This document shows positions 48,404-59,314 of a stretch of 64,000 bases of DNA, piece after piece. The stretch's first letter is position 1. Each line of letters starts with the position of its first letter. Below the pieces are notes generated by a model that saw nothing but the letters and a program-made list of their open reading frames with translations, did not search any database and had not been told where the DNA came from. Source of the stretch: Plutella xylostella (lineage: Eukaryota; Arthropoda; Insecta; Lepidoptera; Plutellidae); NCBI RefSeq assembly GCF_932276165.1, contig NC_063992.1, positions 5,094,001 to 5,158,000 on the forward strand, read 5' to 3'. The position numbers and the translations under genes are program-made.

Positions 48404-51400
48404 CTGTAGGTATAACGTAAATAATCTTGGTAAGTATAACTCTTCAATATCCAGATATTTCAAAACTGAAACTTGTGTTTGTTTGGATCTTTTTACTGAT
48501 CATCCCCTGAAGTTTGGAAATTATTACCTTATTTGAATAGAATAGAATAGAAATCATTTATTTGACACACAGCAAAAAAAAACAAAAAACAAAAATACAG
48601 TTACTTTCAAAAACATTTGCCATACTACACTGTTATTAGTAATCTTACGGAATTCTGACAGTTATCAATTTTAGACAAATCAGAGATCACAAACCTTTTT
48701 GGGCTGGGCACTTTTTCAATACGAGTCTGGACATCTGAGACTATAATATATTTTTTTTAGTCCCTGTATCCATTTTATTAAGTGCGGCGCTCCAAATTAA
48801 AAGGGGATTTACCTACGGTGAGAAATAATTACCGTACCTACCTAAATATATTACAAACAGTGAAAAATACAATTAAAGATAATCTCAATTATCTTATATA
48901 ATTATCGCTGTCGTAGAAAATATATCTAAAAACAACTAGTAATTATTTTTGAAACGGTAGCCGCGCCGATGTCAGGGCGATGTTGCGTTCGTATTTGAAT
49001 AGAGGTAAAAAAAAGAGATGTCGCTCTATAAAATTGTATTGTGTGCACTGACTGGCTTGCGTGTCGTCACAGCAAACTGTGAGTCTAAAATGTGCGGTGG
49101 TGGTACCAAATTAGCGATACAGGTGAAATTGTGTCAGCGACTCATCGCTGGGAGTAAGACAGCAGAACACGTTTACCCCATCGGTCATCGGTTCTTCGAC
49201 AGATGTGACCAGCCCATTGCCACTTAAGCTTACTAACTCGGTGAGCTATGTCGGTGACTTTAGTTCTCTGTCAGATTACTTCGTTCCGGATGCGATCTTT
49301 CAAGCATAGCTCCAAGCATAGCTCTTTCCATAGCTCGCTGAGTGACCTTCAGTTTGTGAACCAGTCCCACAGTAAGTGTCCACGTTTTAGCCCCATAGGT
49401 CATAACCGGTAGGACACACTGATCAAAGACTTTCGTCTTGAGACTTTGTGGTATGGGCGACGAGAAGACTTGACGAAGTTTGCCAAATGCTGCCCAGCCC
49501 AATTGTATTCTTCTATTGACCTCTGATTGGAAGTTGTTTCTACCCAGCTGCAGAGTCTGTCCAATCCAGTGGCGTGCTTTGGGAGGGAATACGTCCAGCA
49601 GTGAACTGCTATAGGTATGACGATGGATGGATGATGATGGATTTGTTTATTAAAATCTCTACCTAATCATCACTATTATCATCATCATCATCAGTATCTT
49701 CATCATCAGCATCGCAGACTTTAATTATTAGAGATTCTGTAACTCTGTCGATAAAATCGTCGAGAGTGCACATCTTATCTTCCTCTTTTATTGTGTGGCT
49801 GATGCATGCTTGCCATTTCTCAGGAGTAACATTTTTTATACCTTCTAGTAGTAGTTTTTTAACTTCCGCCATTTTGTAGGTTGTGTTGTGTCTTGCGACA
49901 TGCCCCTTCACTTGAGCCCACACCAATTTTTGAAATTGATTAAAAAGGTTTATTATCCCTGAATTTAGTAGGAAGTGATGCCATGCTAAAGAATAAAATA
50001 AAGCAATTAAAATGAATTCGATACATGGGTCGTGAGTCGTGATCCTACTTCATATTATAAATGCGAAAGTTTGTAAGTGTATATGTGTATGTATGTATGT
50101 ATGTATGTGTGTATGTTTGTTATTTCTTCACGTCAAAACGGCTGAACCGATTTTAATGAAATTTGGAATGAAGTTAGCTGACACCCTGGATTAACACATA
50201 TGTTACTTTTTATCGCGGAATTCCCACGGGAAAACTTATTAAGGCGAAGCGAAGCTCGCGGGAACAGCTATTATATTGAAATATTTGTTATTTTTGTATT
50301 AGTTTACTTGAGCAAGTAAATATTTAGATTTATCTTTTTGTATAAAAATATTAAGAAAAAATTATTGCCCAGAAATGGATCGCAATTTTTCATTTTTTCG
50401 GTAAAGAACTTTTTTAGTAGCATCACTTATAAAATGTCAGAATTCTTTCCAATTAAAAATCAGAGAGTAGAAGTATGTTTGGCTTTGGATTTACTATTTC
50501 TAAAGGCTATTACGTAAGTACTAGATTATATTCTGTGTTATTGCTACATTGTGTGTAAGTATGTAGCTATAAGTGCTCTTTCCAAAAATAATCGGTACAA
50601 GACATAGTAATCTGGTCTTACTATTAGGGAAGAAGAAGTGTATCTCCCTGACAGCCTCCGGGTGTGAGGCGCTGCCGTGGATGCCGTTGAAGTAGTCCCC
50701 GTACGGCGAGCGGCGGCCGTAGCTCGCGCGCAGGCTGTCCGGCCAGTACGCTAGCGCTTCTTCTACCCTGGAGGTTAATATTAGATAGGACAAATTCAAT
50801 TGTATAAGGATCTAGGAACACATCTCCATCCCTGAGAGCGTAGAAACGTTTATTAAATGAAACTTTACGTTGGTAGGTACCTTGCACCTACTAGATTCGG
50901 ATTCGATACGATTAATTTGTAAATACTATGCTCAAATACGTCCGGCTGAACTGACGACCTTAGACATACGTGAGTAGCTGGTAGTGGTTTATTTATTTAT
51001 TTAAATAAGGAACACCAGCAGTTAACACAACAGACATAAAAGTAAATTTTACATGGTTTGATGAGGAAGGCTGAGGACAGAGTTTTATGGCGCTCCTTGG
51101 CAGAGGCCTAAGTACAATTTTCCAGCAGTGGATGATTACGGGCTGATGATGATGCAAAAACGCTACGCCCTCTTCTAGAATCACTCTTAAGGCCCCCATT
51201 CACGGGCGTACCAATCCGGCGGATTCGTCGCTGGCGACAAGTCCGCGGACAAATCAGCGTGGGTAGGTGGGTGCGGCTCACGGTACGGCGCAGCGCTCGC
51301 CGTCTGGGTGCGCCGCGAGAGAAATAGGTTATGTGCCTTGTCCAAGGCTCAATAAAGTTGACAATCGACTGGAGTGCAACTTGGGGTTCGTGCCGTTCGT

Positions 51401-54400
51401 GTAGTGTGTGGGCGATGACGGATTTGTCCGGCTCGCGGTGCGTCACGTGAATGGGCCGCTTTAGGTTCTTGACGTTCTCTATAAAATCCCGTCATCGATG
51501 CACGGATAAAGGTAATGGTGTCCAGATTAGCGGGAATAGGTAAAGCATCTCAAAGCTACGTTTTCGTATTGGTGGTTTCCACTCCTGTATGAATACCTAA
51601 ATGGTTTATTAGCTTCTAAAACATATTACCTATTTGAATTCGTAGCTGGGCTCTGATACAACGTCATATTATGCTGCCGCCATCATGGCACCGCAGTGAG
51701 GCTGTCTAGGCGCGGTCGGTCTTACCTAGCGGGTCCCATGAGTTCCCTCAGCTTCTCCACGGCGTCCGGGGCAGCGAGCACTAGCGCCACTATGGGACCA
51801 CTGGACATGTGCGCCACCAGGTGAGGGAAGTGTTGCTTGCCGTAGTGACGAGAGTACAAGTCCGCTGCGTGCTCGGGGGTCAACTTTACTGTTAGCTATC
51901 GGTTATTCCACAAATCCTTGCCTTTAATACCTAGCTAGTTAAATGGTCTAGTTATCCACGTAGTGACTATCACAGGCTGCAGCAGCCTCTAAAACATAAT
52001 TATTAGAATTGGTGCTGTCTAGTGCGCGGGCTTCCATACGATTTCACTATGTTTTTCTGGCAGCGCAGCCAGGCTGTCTAGTGCCTTACCTAGCGGGTCC
52101 CATGAGTTCCTTCAGCTTCTCCACGGCGTCCGGGGCAGCGAGCACTAGCGCCACTATGGGTCCACTGGACATGTGCGCAACTAGGTGAGGGAAGTGCTGC
52201 TTGCCGTAGTGACAAGAGTAGAAGTCCGCCGCGTGCTCGGGAGTCAACTTTACTGTGCGCTTCTGTGAGTCATAAAGAGAGTAGAATTAGCGGATGGTAT
52301 TGGTTTGATAGCTATAAATTGAACCCGATAGGAGTTTACAGTTACCTATACATAACGTTTCCCTTCTTACCATTAAAATTACGGTAAGTATTAGATAAGT
52401 ATATGGGGCACCAACAAAAGGTAAACAGACAGACATGGATAAACGAACACTGCAATCGATAGCTAGTTACAACTGCTGCCGCAGCACGGGTCGGTTATCG
52501 ACATCGATTAAGTCGTTTAATGCGCGTTTCACCAATGACAGCGCCGTATTTATGGCGAATCGCGATATAGTGACATTAATCTACATCGATAACGAACCCG
52601 TGCAGCGACAGCCGATTATGCATAGGTTTTCTGTAAGGACAAATCCCACAGTCGCTTTGCATGTAGCAGCGCTTGACCCTCGAAAAGTCAATAGGTAGGA
52701 ATTTATAATGATACTTTTTATGGTTTCAATAGATAACATGTAGCAGTAGGGTGGCCGTGATAGCGGAGAGTGACCGACGGCGACGGGACATCACGGGGGG
52801 GAGTGCGCGTGGCACGGGCGCTAGGGGTGGCGCTCGATAAATACAATGTATAGTTTATTATCGTAAATATTTAATAAATACTCGTTTTTAGTTACATATT
52901 TCAACACAAATAATTTATTTTTAAAGTTAAACTAAGACTTGTATCTTATAAAATAGGCCAAGCCACATAATTTTGACCTTGATAGAAGTGTTGACTTTTT
53001 ATTCATTTTTAGGTACCTATAGTCAGCTGCATTAGCTATACACTTTTGTACCTTGTCAGTCTAACAAACCGCCTATCCATTCATTGAAACATTCACGGTT
53101 CGTCAGTTTGACAAGGTACAGAAGTGTATAGCGTACGTACTTTTATTTAACTCTTATTATATTATGTTATGCATTCATATTGTACCTAGGTATTCTATTA
53201 TTTATGGTTTATTAATAAACTTAGTATTATGCGTCTTATTATTTACTTATAAATATTTTTTTTTACTTAATGTACCTAACTACTTACTTCTATCTACTTA
53301 TACACCAACCTAGCTTACTCAAATTACACACAGTCCACACATACAGACATACACACAACACAACACAACACAACCCATCCTACTCTCTAATTTTTAATTG
53401 AAAAGAATTCTGACATTTTATAAGTGATCCTACTAAAAAAGTTCTTTACCGAAAAAAAGGAAAAATTGCGATCCATTTCTGGGCAATAATTTTTTCTTAA
53501 TATTTTTATACAAAAAGATAAATAAATATATAAATATAATATATATATATAAAACTAAATACATATATAAAAAAAATATATATATAAAACTAAATATTTA
53601 CTTGCTCAAGTAAACTAATACAAAAATAATAAATATTTCAATATAATAGCTGTTCCCGCGAGCTTCGCTTCGCCTTAATAAGTTTTCCCGTGGGAATTCC
53701 GCGATAAAAAGTAACATATGAGTTAATCCAGGGTGTCAGCTAACTCCATTCCAAATTTCATTAAAATCGGTTCAGCCGTTTTGACGTGAAGAAATAACAA
53801 ACATACACACGTACATACATACATACCTACACACATACACTTACAAACTTTCGCATTTATAATATGAAGTAGGATCACGACTCACGACCAATGTATCGAA
53901 ATAATTTTAATTGCTTTATTTTATTCTTTAGCATGGCATCACTTCCTACAAAATTCAGGGATAATAAACCTTTTTAATCAATTTCAAAAAAAGATTGTCT
54001 ATTCGGTAAGTACATATATGTTCGGTATGTATGTAAGATTATTGGAACTGCACCATATTGACATATGACAATATATGTATTAGGGCTAATAAACAAATAT
54101 TCAAAATTTTATAAATGTTTATGTACCTATGTATGTTTATATGCTTGTTGGTATGTATGTTTGTCCACGCATACCTCCGAAACGATTGATCCGATTGTCA
54201 CTATTCTTTTTGAGGGTTCCGTACCTCAAAAGGAAAAAAAAGAACCCTTATAGGATAGGATCACACTTTGTTGTCACCACCTTTTTTCTCGGAAACGGGT
54301 AAAGATATCAAGCTGATATTTCGTATAGATGTACATTAATATGATGAAATTAAAAGGAAAACTACCTCAGGTAATTAAGTAGACTTGTACGGAACACTCA

Positions 54401-57400
54401 GTGCGCGAGTCCAACTGGCTCAGTCGGGTAAGCGCCCGCTTCAGAAGCAAGAGATGCGGGTTCGAATCTCGGCGCTGACATGTAGGTAACAATGAGTTCT
54501 TTGAATTTAAGTACAATGTATACCATCGCTCTTACGGAGAAGGAAAACATCTAGATGTGTGAACCCACCAACACCGCAGTGGACCAGCGTGGTGGGAAAT
54601 GGTCCAAGCTTAGGAAGGCAGTATGGAGATGCTGGAGGCGCTTCCCCATGGCAAAGGGAGGATCCTCCGACCGTAGGAACCAAGTGTAGGTTTCATCAAA
54701 ATCGGTTAGTGAGTTTTCAAGAAAGATTTTCATTCGACTTCTTTCTCATATGTTCTCAGTCTCAGTGTAATTTGCTTCTATTTCTTGTCTACATCTTGTT
54801 ATATTTGTTAAGTTTCTGTTAGGTTTTTCCTTGTTGACTTTTCGCGTTGTGATCGTTTGTTGATTTTTATAAACGTTATGGAGCCACAACCTGGCCCTTC
54901 CCGGGAAACAGCCCCAACTGACAGAGCACAAGAGTCAGACTTTCTCTCTCCCAGAAAAAAGCGTCCTCGTGGTTCTTTTTCGCCAAACGAAAAGACCATC
55001 ATTCTAAATATTTACAAATATAATATAGAAAATTGGCCGGAAACAACTGATTGGAGTGCAAAGGAATGTGCTAAAAAGACTTCCGAGATGATTGGCGTGA
55101 GTCTGTCAAGTGTCTATAAAATTATCAAAGAATATAAAGACACAAAAGAGTTTCAGAAACCGAAAAAGAGCGGTCCGCAACTATCTTTCATACATTTTGA
55201 TGACTTTACTTTTACGACAATTCAACGAAAGGTTCACGCGTTTTTCTACAGGAACGAAATTCCGACTATTGCAAATTTTTCACCTCTATTCAAATACGAA
55301 CGCAACATCGGCCTGACATCGGCGTACTACGGCTACCGTTTCAAAAAGAATTACTAGTTGTTTTTAGATATATTTTCTACGACAGCGATAATTATATAAG
55401 ATAATTGAGATTATCTTTAATTGTATTTTTCACTGTTTGTGATATATTTAGGTACGGTAATTATTTCTCACCGTAGGTAAATCCCCTTTTAATTTGGAGC
55501 GCCGCACTTAATAAAATGGATACAGGGACTAAAAAAAAATTATTATAGTCTCAGATGTCCAGACTCGTATTGAAAAAGTGCCCAGCCCAAAAAGGTTTGT
55601 GATCTCTGATTTGTCTAAAATTGATAACTGTCAGAATTCCGTAAGAATACTAATTACATGTTAATTAATATACCTCGCGTTCGTGACTGAGGTCACAACA
55701 CTAAGGGCCAGCTGAAAACCAGCGCTGTGGCCTCTCTGGCCACAGCACACGCTGAGCTGGTGCCTTTTTGACGCTCTGGACATCAACCTTGTTTCTTTGT
55801 ATTATTTTCTTTTTTTTCATATAATTTTTTTTGTAGTATTCTTTTTCTTTTTGTTTCTGTTTTTTATTGTTCAGTGTGTCAAATAAATGTTTCTTTCTTT
55901 CTTTCTTCTTTCTATAGCTACTTATGCAGCTGACCGTAAGTACAAACGACTAAGTCGGTCATATGTCGACGACTTATGACCGATGATATTGATGATGGTT
56001 TTTCGTTACAATTAAATTTTGGTAGAATTAATTTGACACAGTTATTACTAATACAATCTGTACTAAACTAATAAAGAAGTAAATTTAATAATAGGCATCT
56101 GGAGGCTAACTTATTTTTTTTTTAACATTTAGGTCCGTCAATGGCAAGAGTGGCAACCCTAATCATGAAGCACGCACATAAATCCGCAACCCTCTCCCTA
56201 CAGTCTCAGATGATGCGAGACCGCCCGCGACAACACGAGTTTTGCATATCACTCACTCGCATGCACTGGACACTCACTGAGGGGATGATAATGAGGAAAA
56301 TAATAATAATTAAGATAATAAGAAGACGTATTAGAAAAAAAATTGTACCATCTAACGCAGTCAGATATGCCTTAATAGAAGCAAATTATGTCGTTAGGTA
56401 CTGCTACTTGGGTTTTAACACGTTAATTTTCTCACCCTATTGATAACAAATAATGTTATTTTGAGTGATTTACATTTGCAAGTCTATACAGTAGGTATTT
56501 CAGGCCCGTACCTTATGTACCTAGCTGAAATTTTAATGCACCTATCTACTTACAACTACTTATATTCATAATATTCTTTTAAAAACTGTCACTCTTTACG
56601 CCTACTAAAGGAATTTGATCCGCACTCTCCCTCCATGCAATTACAGAAAATCTCCCCCTCCCCTCCGGAACATGAGTGAATCAATGGAATTTTGCATATC
56701 AAACGCACCCCCTCGCGTCCCCCGCACCCCCGCGCAATAATTGGACTCTGGAAGTGCATGTGACAAGGTATTAAAGAACTTACACTGAGTGCACAAAAGA
56801 ACTTTAAGCTAATGTCGGCATTAAATGTATTGCTATCTTGCTTTGACAATACTCGTATATGGACTGAAAGAGACATAGATTAATTCCGACATTAGCTTAA
56901 TTTTCCTTTCTGCAACTCGAATATCTCATATACCTAACTCATATTAAACGAAGGTACGGAAGACCTGTTTAGGGTGTCCGATTCTGACAAATATTTTCCG
57001 ACGCGGAAAAACATGGGGGGTAGGATATTGAACGGTAACATATGCGCGCATGTATCTGCAGCATATGCATGAAAACGAGAGTGCCGCGTGCCACTAATGC
57101 TTCAAATATTATGTCGGTATTTTGCAATATTTCTGTTATTAATAATTTTTTTGCGATAGTATTGAAGTAAATTCTGTTTTGCTTGCGTATGAAACTGAAA
57201 GTTAAGTATTTCAAGCATTGCCACACCATCAGAAAAGGAGCCGAGAGCAAAGCGAGCATTTCCTTCGAATGGAAAGATGGCGGCACACAGTGGACGGCGA
57301 ACTGCGAGCGCAAAGCCTGAGCTGGACGGAGGCTAGAGTAGTTAAAGGCCCTCTGTACCACTGGGGTACCATAGGACAGCAACAAAATCTATGCATTGAT

Positions 57401-57917
57401 AAAGGAGGTTTTGTTGGAAATACGGAGTAAGAAAACCTTTGATCTATTTAGTATCAACAAATAATAATATCTAAATATGAGGACAAGGCCACGACCTCCC
57501 CCTCTGCGAGAGGCTTCAGTGTAGGTGTATCTACCTACAAATACAAAGGTAGGACGACCTTCGTAAATCGTAAAGTTTACAAACAAACAGTAAGAGTATG
57601 TAGGAGGGCTTTAATAACCAGTTAGGTACCTACTATGCAATACAAATACTCCCACGTTACCTGTTACAATCTGTTTACTTGCTAAACACATCGTACCTAC
57701 ATTTGCTAAATATAACATCTTCACTTGTATTTTTAACTTGTCAGCTACCCTACTTACCATATTTTCTCTATGTACTTACAGCTAAAATGGTAAATGCGTT
57801 TTTCTTCAAGGTGTTCTCGATGGCCTCCGCATCCTCGTAGGCCTCTGGCTTGATGATGGCCAGCGTGCGCTCCGAGTCACCGGCCAGGAACGAACTGTCG
57901 GTGGTGGTTGTAGTCAT
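48165..57917 (-). CDS. NME5: Nucleoside diphosphate kinase homolog 5-like protein (NDK + DPY-30)
   Basis: Coding exons in transcript order are 57917-57780, 52262-52090, 50767-50622 and 48403-48165. They sum to 696 nt, 231 residues plus TAA, with consistent phases. Exon 1 begins the NDK fold (ERTLAIIKPEAYED). Exon 2 adds KRTVKLTPEHAADFY and the MSSGPIVALVL strand. Exon 3 holds the active-site region FNGIHGS, with the histidine that is phosphorylated in active kinases; the Asp that normally follows the HGS is Ala. Exon 4 holds a DPY-30-type helical motif (YIQKHITPTLLPALAQL). Domain order and size match NME5-type proteins, which in animals are linked to cilia and flagella, so expression in testis is plausible but not shown. 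Introns contain two inverted transposon copies and a duplicated exon 2. The N-terminal ATG was chosen because it is the only one before the NDK start in the open frame. Confidence 0.92.
48537..48645 (-). repeat. LINE 3' tail
   Basis: A (GAATA)n-like run and the TATTTGACACACAG block are shared, in the opposite sense, with about 55872-55890. This is probably a 3' UTR fragment of a LINE. Confidence 0.4.
49245..49645 (-). mobile_element. RTE-type LINE fragments, head to head
   Basis: 49502-49260 on the minus strand encodes the RTE C-terminal region (WAAFGKLRQVFSS ... VLPVMTYGAKTW). The next piece, 49545-49645, reads as an RTE 3' tail on the plus strand (CCAGCAGTGAACTGCTATAG), so two fragments face each other. 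Confidence 0.7.
49663..49926 (-). pseudogene. DDE transposase C-terminal fragment
   Basis: 87 codons beginning inside the last DDE motif (WAQVKGHVARHNTT) and ending in an acidic tail. The upstream parts are missing. It is the same family as 54857-55357, which retains the opposite end. Confidence 0.75.
50040..50280 (+). repeat. Common lepidopteran dispersed repeat, (GTAT)n-containing
   Basis: ATAAATGCGAAAGTTTGTAA, a TGTATGTATG run and the end block AAGCTCGCGGGAACAGCTA recur inverted at about 53645-53865 and, decayed, at 17645-17745. Confidence 0.65.
50622..50767 (-). CDS. NME5: NDK5-like exon 3: NDK active site
   Basis: Acceptor CTCCAG and donor GTAAGA read on the minus strand. It contains FNGIHGSAS and EIHFFFPN. 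Phase 2 in, phase 1 out. Confidence 0.93.
51066..51156 (+). repeat. RTE-type LINE 3' tail
   Basis: GGCAGAGGCCTAAGTAC, CCAGCAGTGGATG and GATGATGATG follow in the order of an RTE tail. Confidence 0.6.
51190..51463. repeat. MITE with CATTCACG ends
   Basis: GGCCCCCATTCACGGGCG at the left end and CGTGAATGGGCCGCTT at the right are imperfect inverted repeats, enclosing GC-rich DNA that also matches itself inverted (GTCCGCGGACAAATC and GGATTTGTCCGG). Confidence 0.5.
51726..51888 (-). pseudogene. Second copy of NDK5-like exon 2, frame-breaking
   Basis: Nearly identical to exon 2 with its own donor (GTAAG), but the first 10 bases of exon 2 are replaced so that the acceptor CAG lies inside the old coding sequence. 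The exon is 163 nt instead of 173. Joined to exon 1 it starts with TAA, and joined to exon 2 it runs out of frame and ends in TAG. Two substitutions change Phe-Tyr-Ser-Cys to Leu-Tyr-Ser-Arg. Confidence 0.9.
52090..52262 (-). CDS. NME5: NDK5-like exon 2: central NDK fold
   Basis: Acceptor CAG at 52263-52265 and donor GTAAGG at 52084-52089 (minus strand). It encodes KRTVKLTPEHAAD to ELMGPA. It is chosen over the copy at 51726-51888 because only this one keeps the frame. Confidence 0.93.
53028..53136. repeat. Short palindromic MITE
   Basis: CTATACACTTTTGTACCTTG pairs with CAAGGTACAGAAGTGTATAG; the loop contains CATTCATTG. A relative is at about 20145-20200 before the prosaposin gene. Confidence 0.6.
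54206..54412 (-). repeat. Dispersed repeat related to 13099-13685
   Basis: GAGGGTTCCGTACCTC at one end and GTACGGAACACTCAGTGCGC at the other match the ends of the repeat at 13099-13685 with divergence. Confidence 0.45.
54408..54700 (+). repeat. tRNA-derived SINE
   Basis: A tRNA-like head with CTGGCTCAGTCGGG (A-box) and GGTTCGAATCTC (B-box) continues into the lepidopteran SINE body with GACCAGCGTGGTGGGAAATG. The 3' end is truncated or diverged. Confidence 0.75.
54857..55357 (+). pseudogene. DDE transposase N-terminal fragment
   Basis: An intact frame of 166 codons: a charged N-terminus with a basic RKKRPRGSF patch, then a helix-turn-helix (KKTSEMIGVSLSSVYKIIKEY) of the Tc1/mariner-type families with DDE_3 catalytic domains. 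It stops before any catalytic Asp. ATG choice is uncertain: 54878 is the first ATG in good context. Confidence 0.7.
55700..55915 (+). repeat. Dispersed repeat with (TTTC)n tail
   Basis: CCAGCGCTGTGGCC and CTGAGCTGGTGCCTTTTTGA, then CAGTGTGTCAAATAAATG and a TTTC run at 55890-55910. The TTTC tail suggests a retroelement 3' end. Confidence 0.5.
55916..57770. other. NDK5-like intron 1, proximal part, no further gene seen
   Basis: Contains the piggyBac-like MITE at 56804-56900 and a GC-rich repeated block at about 57230-57330. The minus-strand frame at 56969-57385 has low-complexity composition and no recognisable domain. Confidence 0.45.
56804..56900. mobile_element. piggyBac-like MITE (TTAA)
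   Basis: TTAAGCTAATGTCGG at 56804 and its inverted form CCGACATTAGCTTAA ending at 56900 include TTAA at both edges. Confidence 0.75.
57780..57917 (-). CDS. NME5: NDK5-like exon 1: start codon and first NDK strand
   Basis: 46 codons, ATG at 57917-57915, donor GTAAGT read at 57779-57774. Begins MTTTTTDSSFLAGD. Confidence 0.92.
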
Positions 57918-59164
57918 CACGGATTGGTCTAGAGACTGTTGTGTAAAGGATAATTTGTGGAACTAGGCCTCCTACGACAATAGTGAAGTAATATTTAACA
58001 ATAACTAAACATGTCCACAATGTCCACAATTTGACAATGTTTACAAAACTGACAATGACAATATGGAAAGTTTCTTGAAGGAAGGATATTTTGGATTGGG
58101 TTCCTTTTCAGAAAAACTCTGAGTCCTTATTCTAAGATGTAACTACACAATCATCAAAAAGTGTTTTGTATTGTTACGAGAAAAAAGTTACGACAACGTT
58201 ACGCAAGCTAAAGTTTCAATGAAAATTCTCCGATTGTAATCCTTGCTCAAGGATTCCCGCCTACTATTTCGGTGAACTCTTGTGAAGTAACATTGAACTT
58301 TCTTCAAAAATACCGAGCCTTATAAAATTAACTTACTTGGTGATTTTTTCATAAAAGTTTTTTACTTTTATTTACTACTATCAAACTTGACCTCTCAAAA
58401 ATAAGAGTACTAAAATAAGAGAGAATTAGGTAAAGTAGAGGTTGCTGGTAAATGATTCCCCCCTTTCCGCATTTAGTCGGCGGGGCTCGAGGGGTGCAGT
58501 GAACTCCTGGCGGGGCCCGGCCCGGGCTCTGAACTTGAACACCCTGTATGTGTCCCGTTAGCAGCGCTCACCTACCCACGAATACTCAATGAAACACCTT
58601 ACGCGCTTTCCTTATGGCGGAAATGGCGTATAACTTATTGATTTATGTTTATTTTTACTAAGATTGAACTACAGGGATTTGGGTAACTATCTAGCTTGTT
58701 TATACGTAACTGGTCATTATTGTACATTTTATTTTATTAAGACGCCTTTATATCTGGTTTCATTAAATCTTTCCTAATGAATGCATGAATGCTAATTAAT
58801 AAGTAATTGCGTACGAGTACGACTTATTAAACGTTATACATTATTAGATTGGCGTCCACTACCTGCAATGACATACAAACAAACAAACCCCTAATTAACG
58901 CACGGCAATCTCCACACAACAATCAATAGACCGCGAGACAAGACAGCGAAAACAAAGTCGATCGATGATCGGCACAATCGGACGCGGCGCTCCCCCCTGG
59001 GGGCGGCGCGAGGGGGCGGCGAGGGGGCGCGGGGGCGGCGGGGGGGCGGCCGCGGCTCGCGCACAGACGGGCGGCGCCTCCCCGACGAACATGTCCTGAC
59101 CGTCTCCCTCAGCCTCCACATGGACAACTCCTGCCTCCTCGACCTCCTCATCAGGTGTTTCGCC
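57918..59164. promoter_or_regulatory. Divergent promoter region between NDK5-like and ZAD genes
   Basis: The two genes point away from each other across about 1.25 kb. Islands rich in GC occur at 58470-58560 and 58980-59065. No TATA box stands out. Inference from position and composition. Confidence 0.45.
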
Positions 59165-59314
59165 ATGACGGAGCCAGAAGACCTGAACTTCACGGCCTTC
59201 ACGGACCTCTGTCGGCTCTGCTCGCTGAAGAGCGGGCCGCGACTGCACATCTTCGACAAGGAGTCCGAGCAGCGCCAGATCCTCTACAAGCTCCGGAGCT
59301 GCCTGCCCACCATG
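59165..59314 (+). CDS. ZAD exon 1
   Basis: Encodes MTEPEDLNFTAF to LRSCLPTM with LCRLCS. Donor GTGAGT at 59315. Confidence 0.85.

Larger units (their letters stand above)
48649..50445 (-). mobile_element. DDE transposon, left inverted copy
   Basis: Bounded by GGAATTCTGACA (48649) and its complement (50435-50445). It shares two blocks, in inverse orientation, with 53405-55640: 48649-49013 and 49928-50445. Between them lie the C-terminal DDE fragment (49663-49926) and an RTE insertion (about 49245-49645). Confidence 0.7.
53405..55640 (+). mobile_element. DDE transposon, right inverted copy
   Basis: Bounded by GAATTCTGACA (53405-53415) and its complement (55629-55640). It shares inverted blocks with the copy at 48649-50445. 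It carries the N-terminal transposase fragment, a SINE and a degenerate dispersed repeat. Confidence 0.7.

Noticed and set aside
49018..49227. 69-codon plus-strand frame with a start resembling a signal peptide
   Set aside because: It lies within the left DDE transposon copy, between its end block and an RTE insertion; no family match.
54409..54480. Possible tRNA gene
   Set aside because: It leads directly into a lepidopteran SINE body.
56969..57385. 138-codon minus-strand frame in NDK5-like intron 1
   Set aside because: No recognisable domain, and part of it overlaps GC-rich repeat-like DNA; too weak to call.
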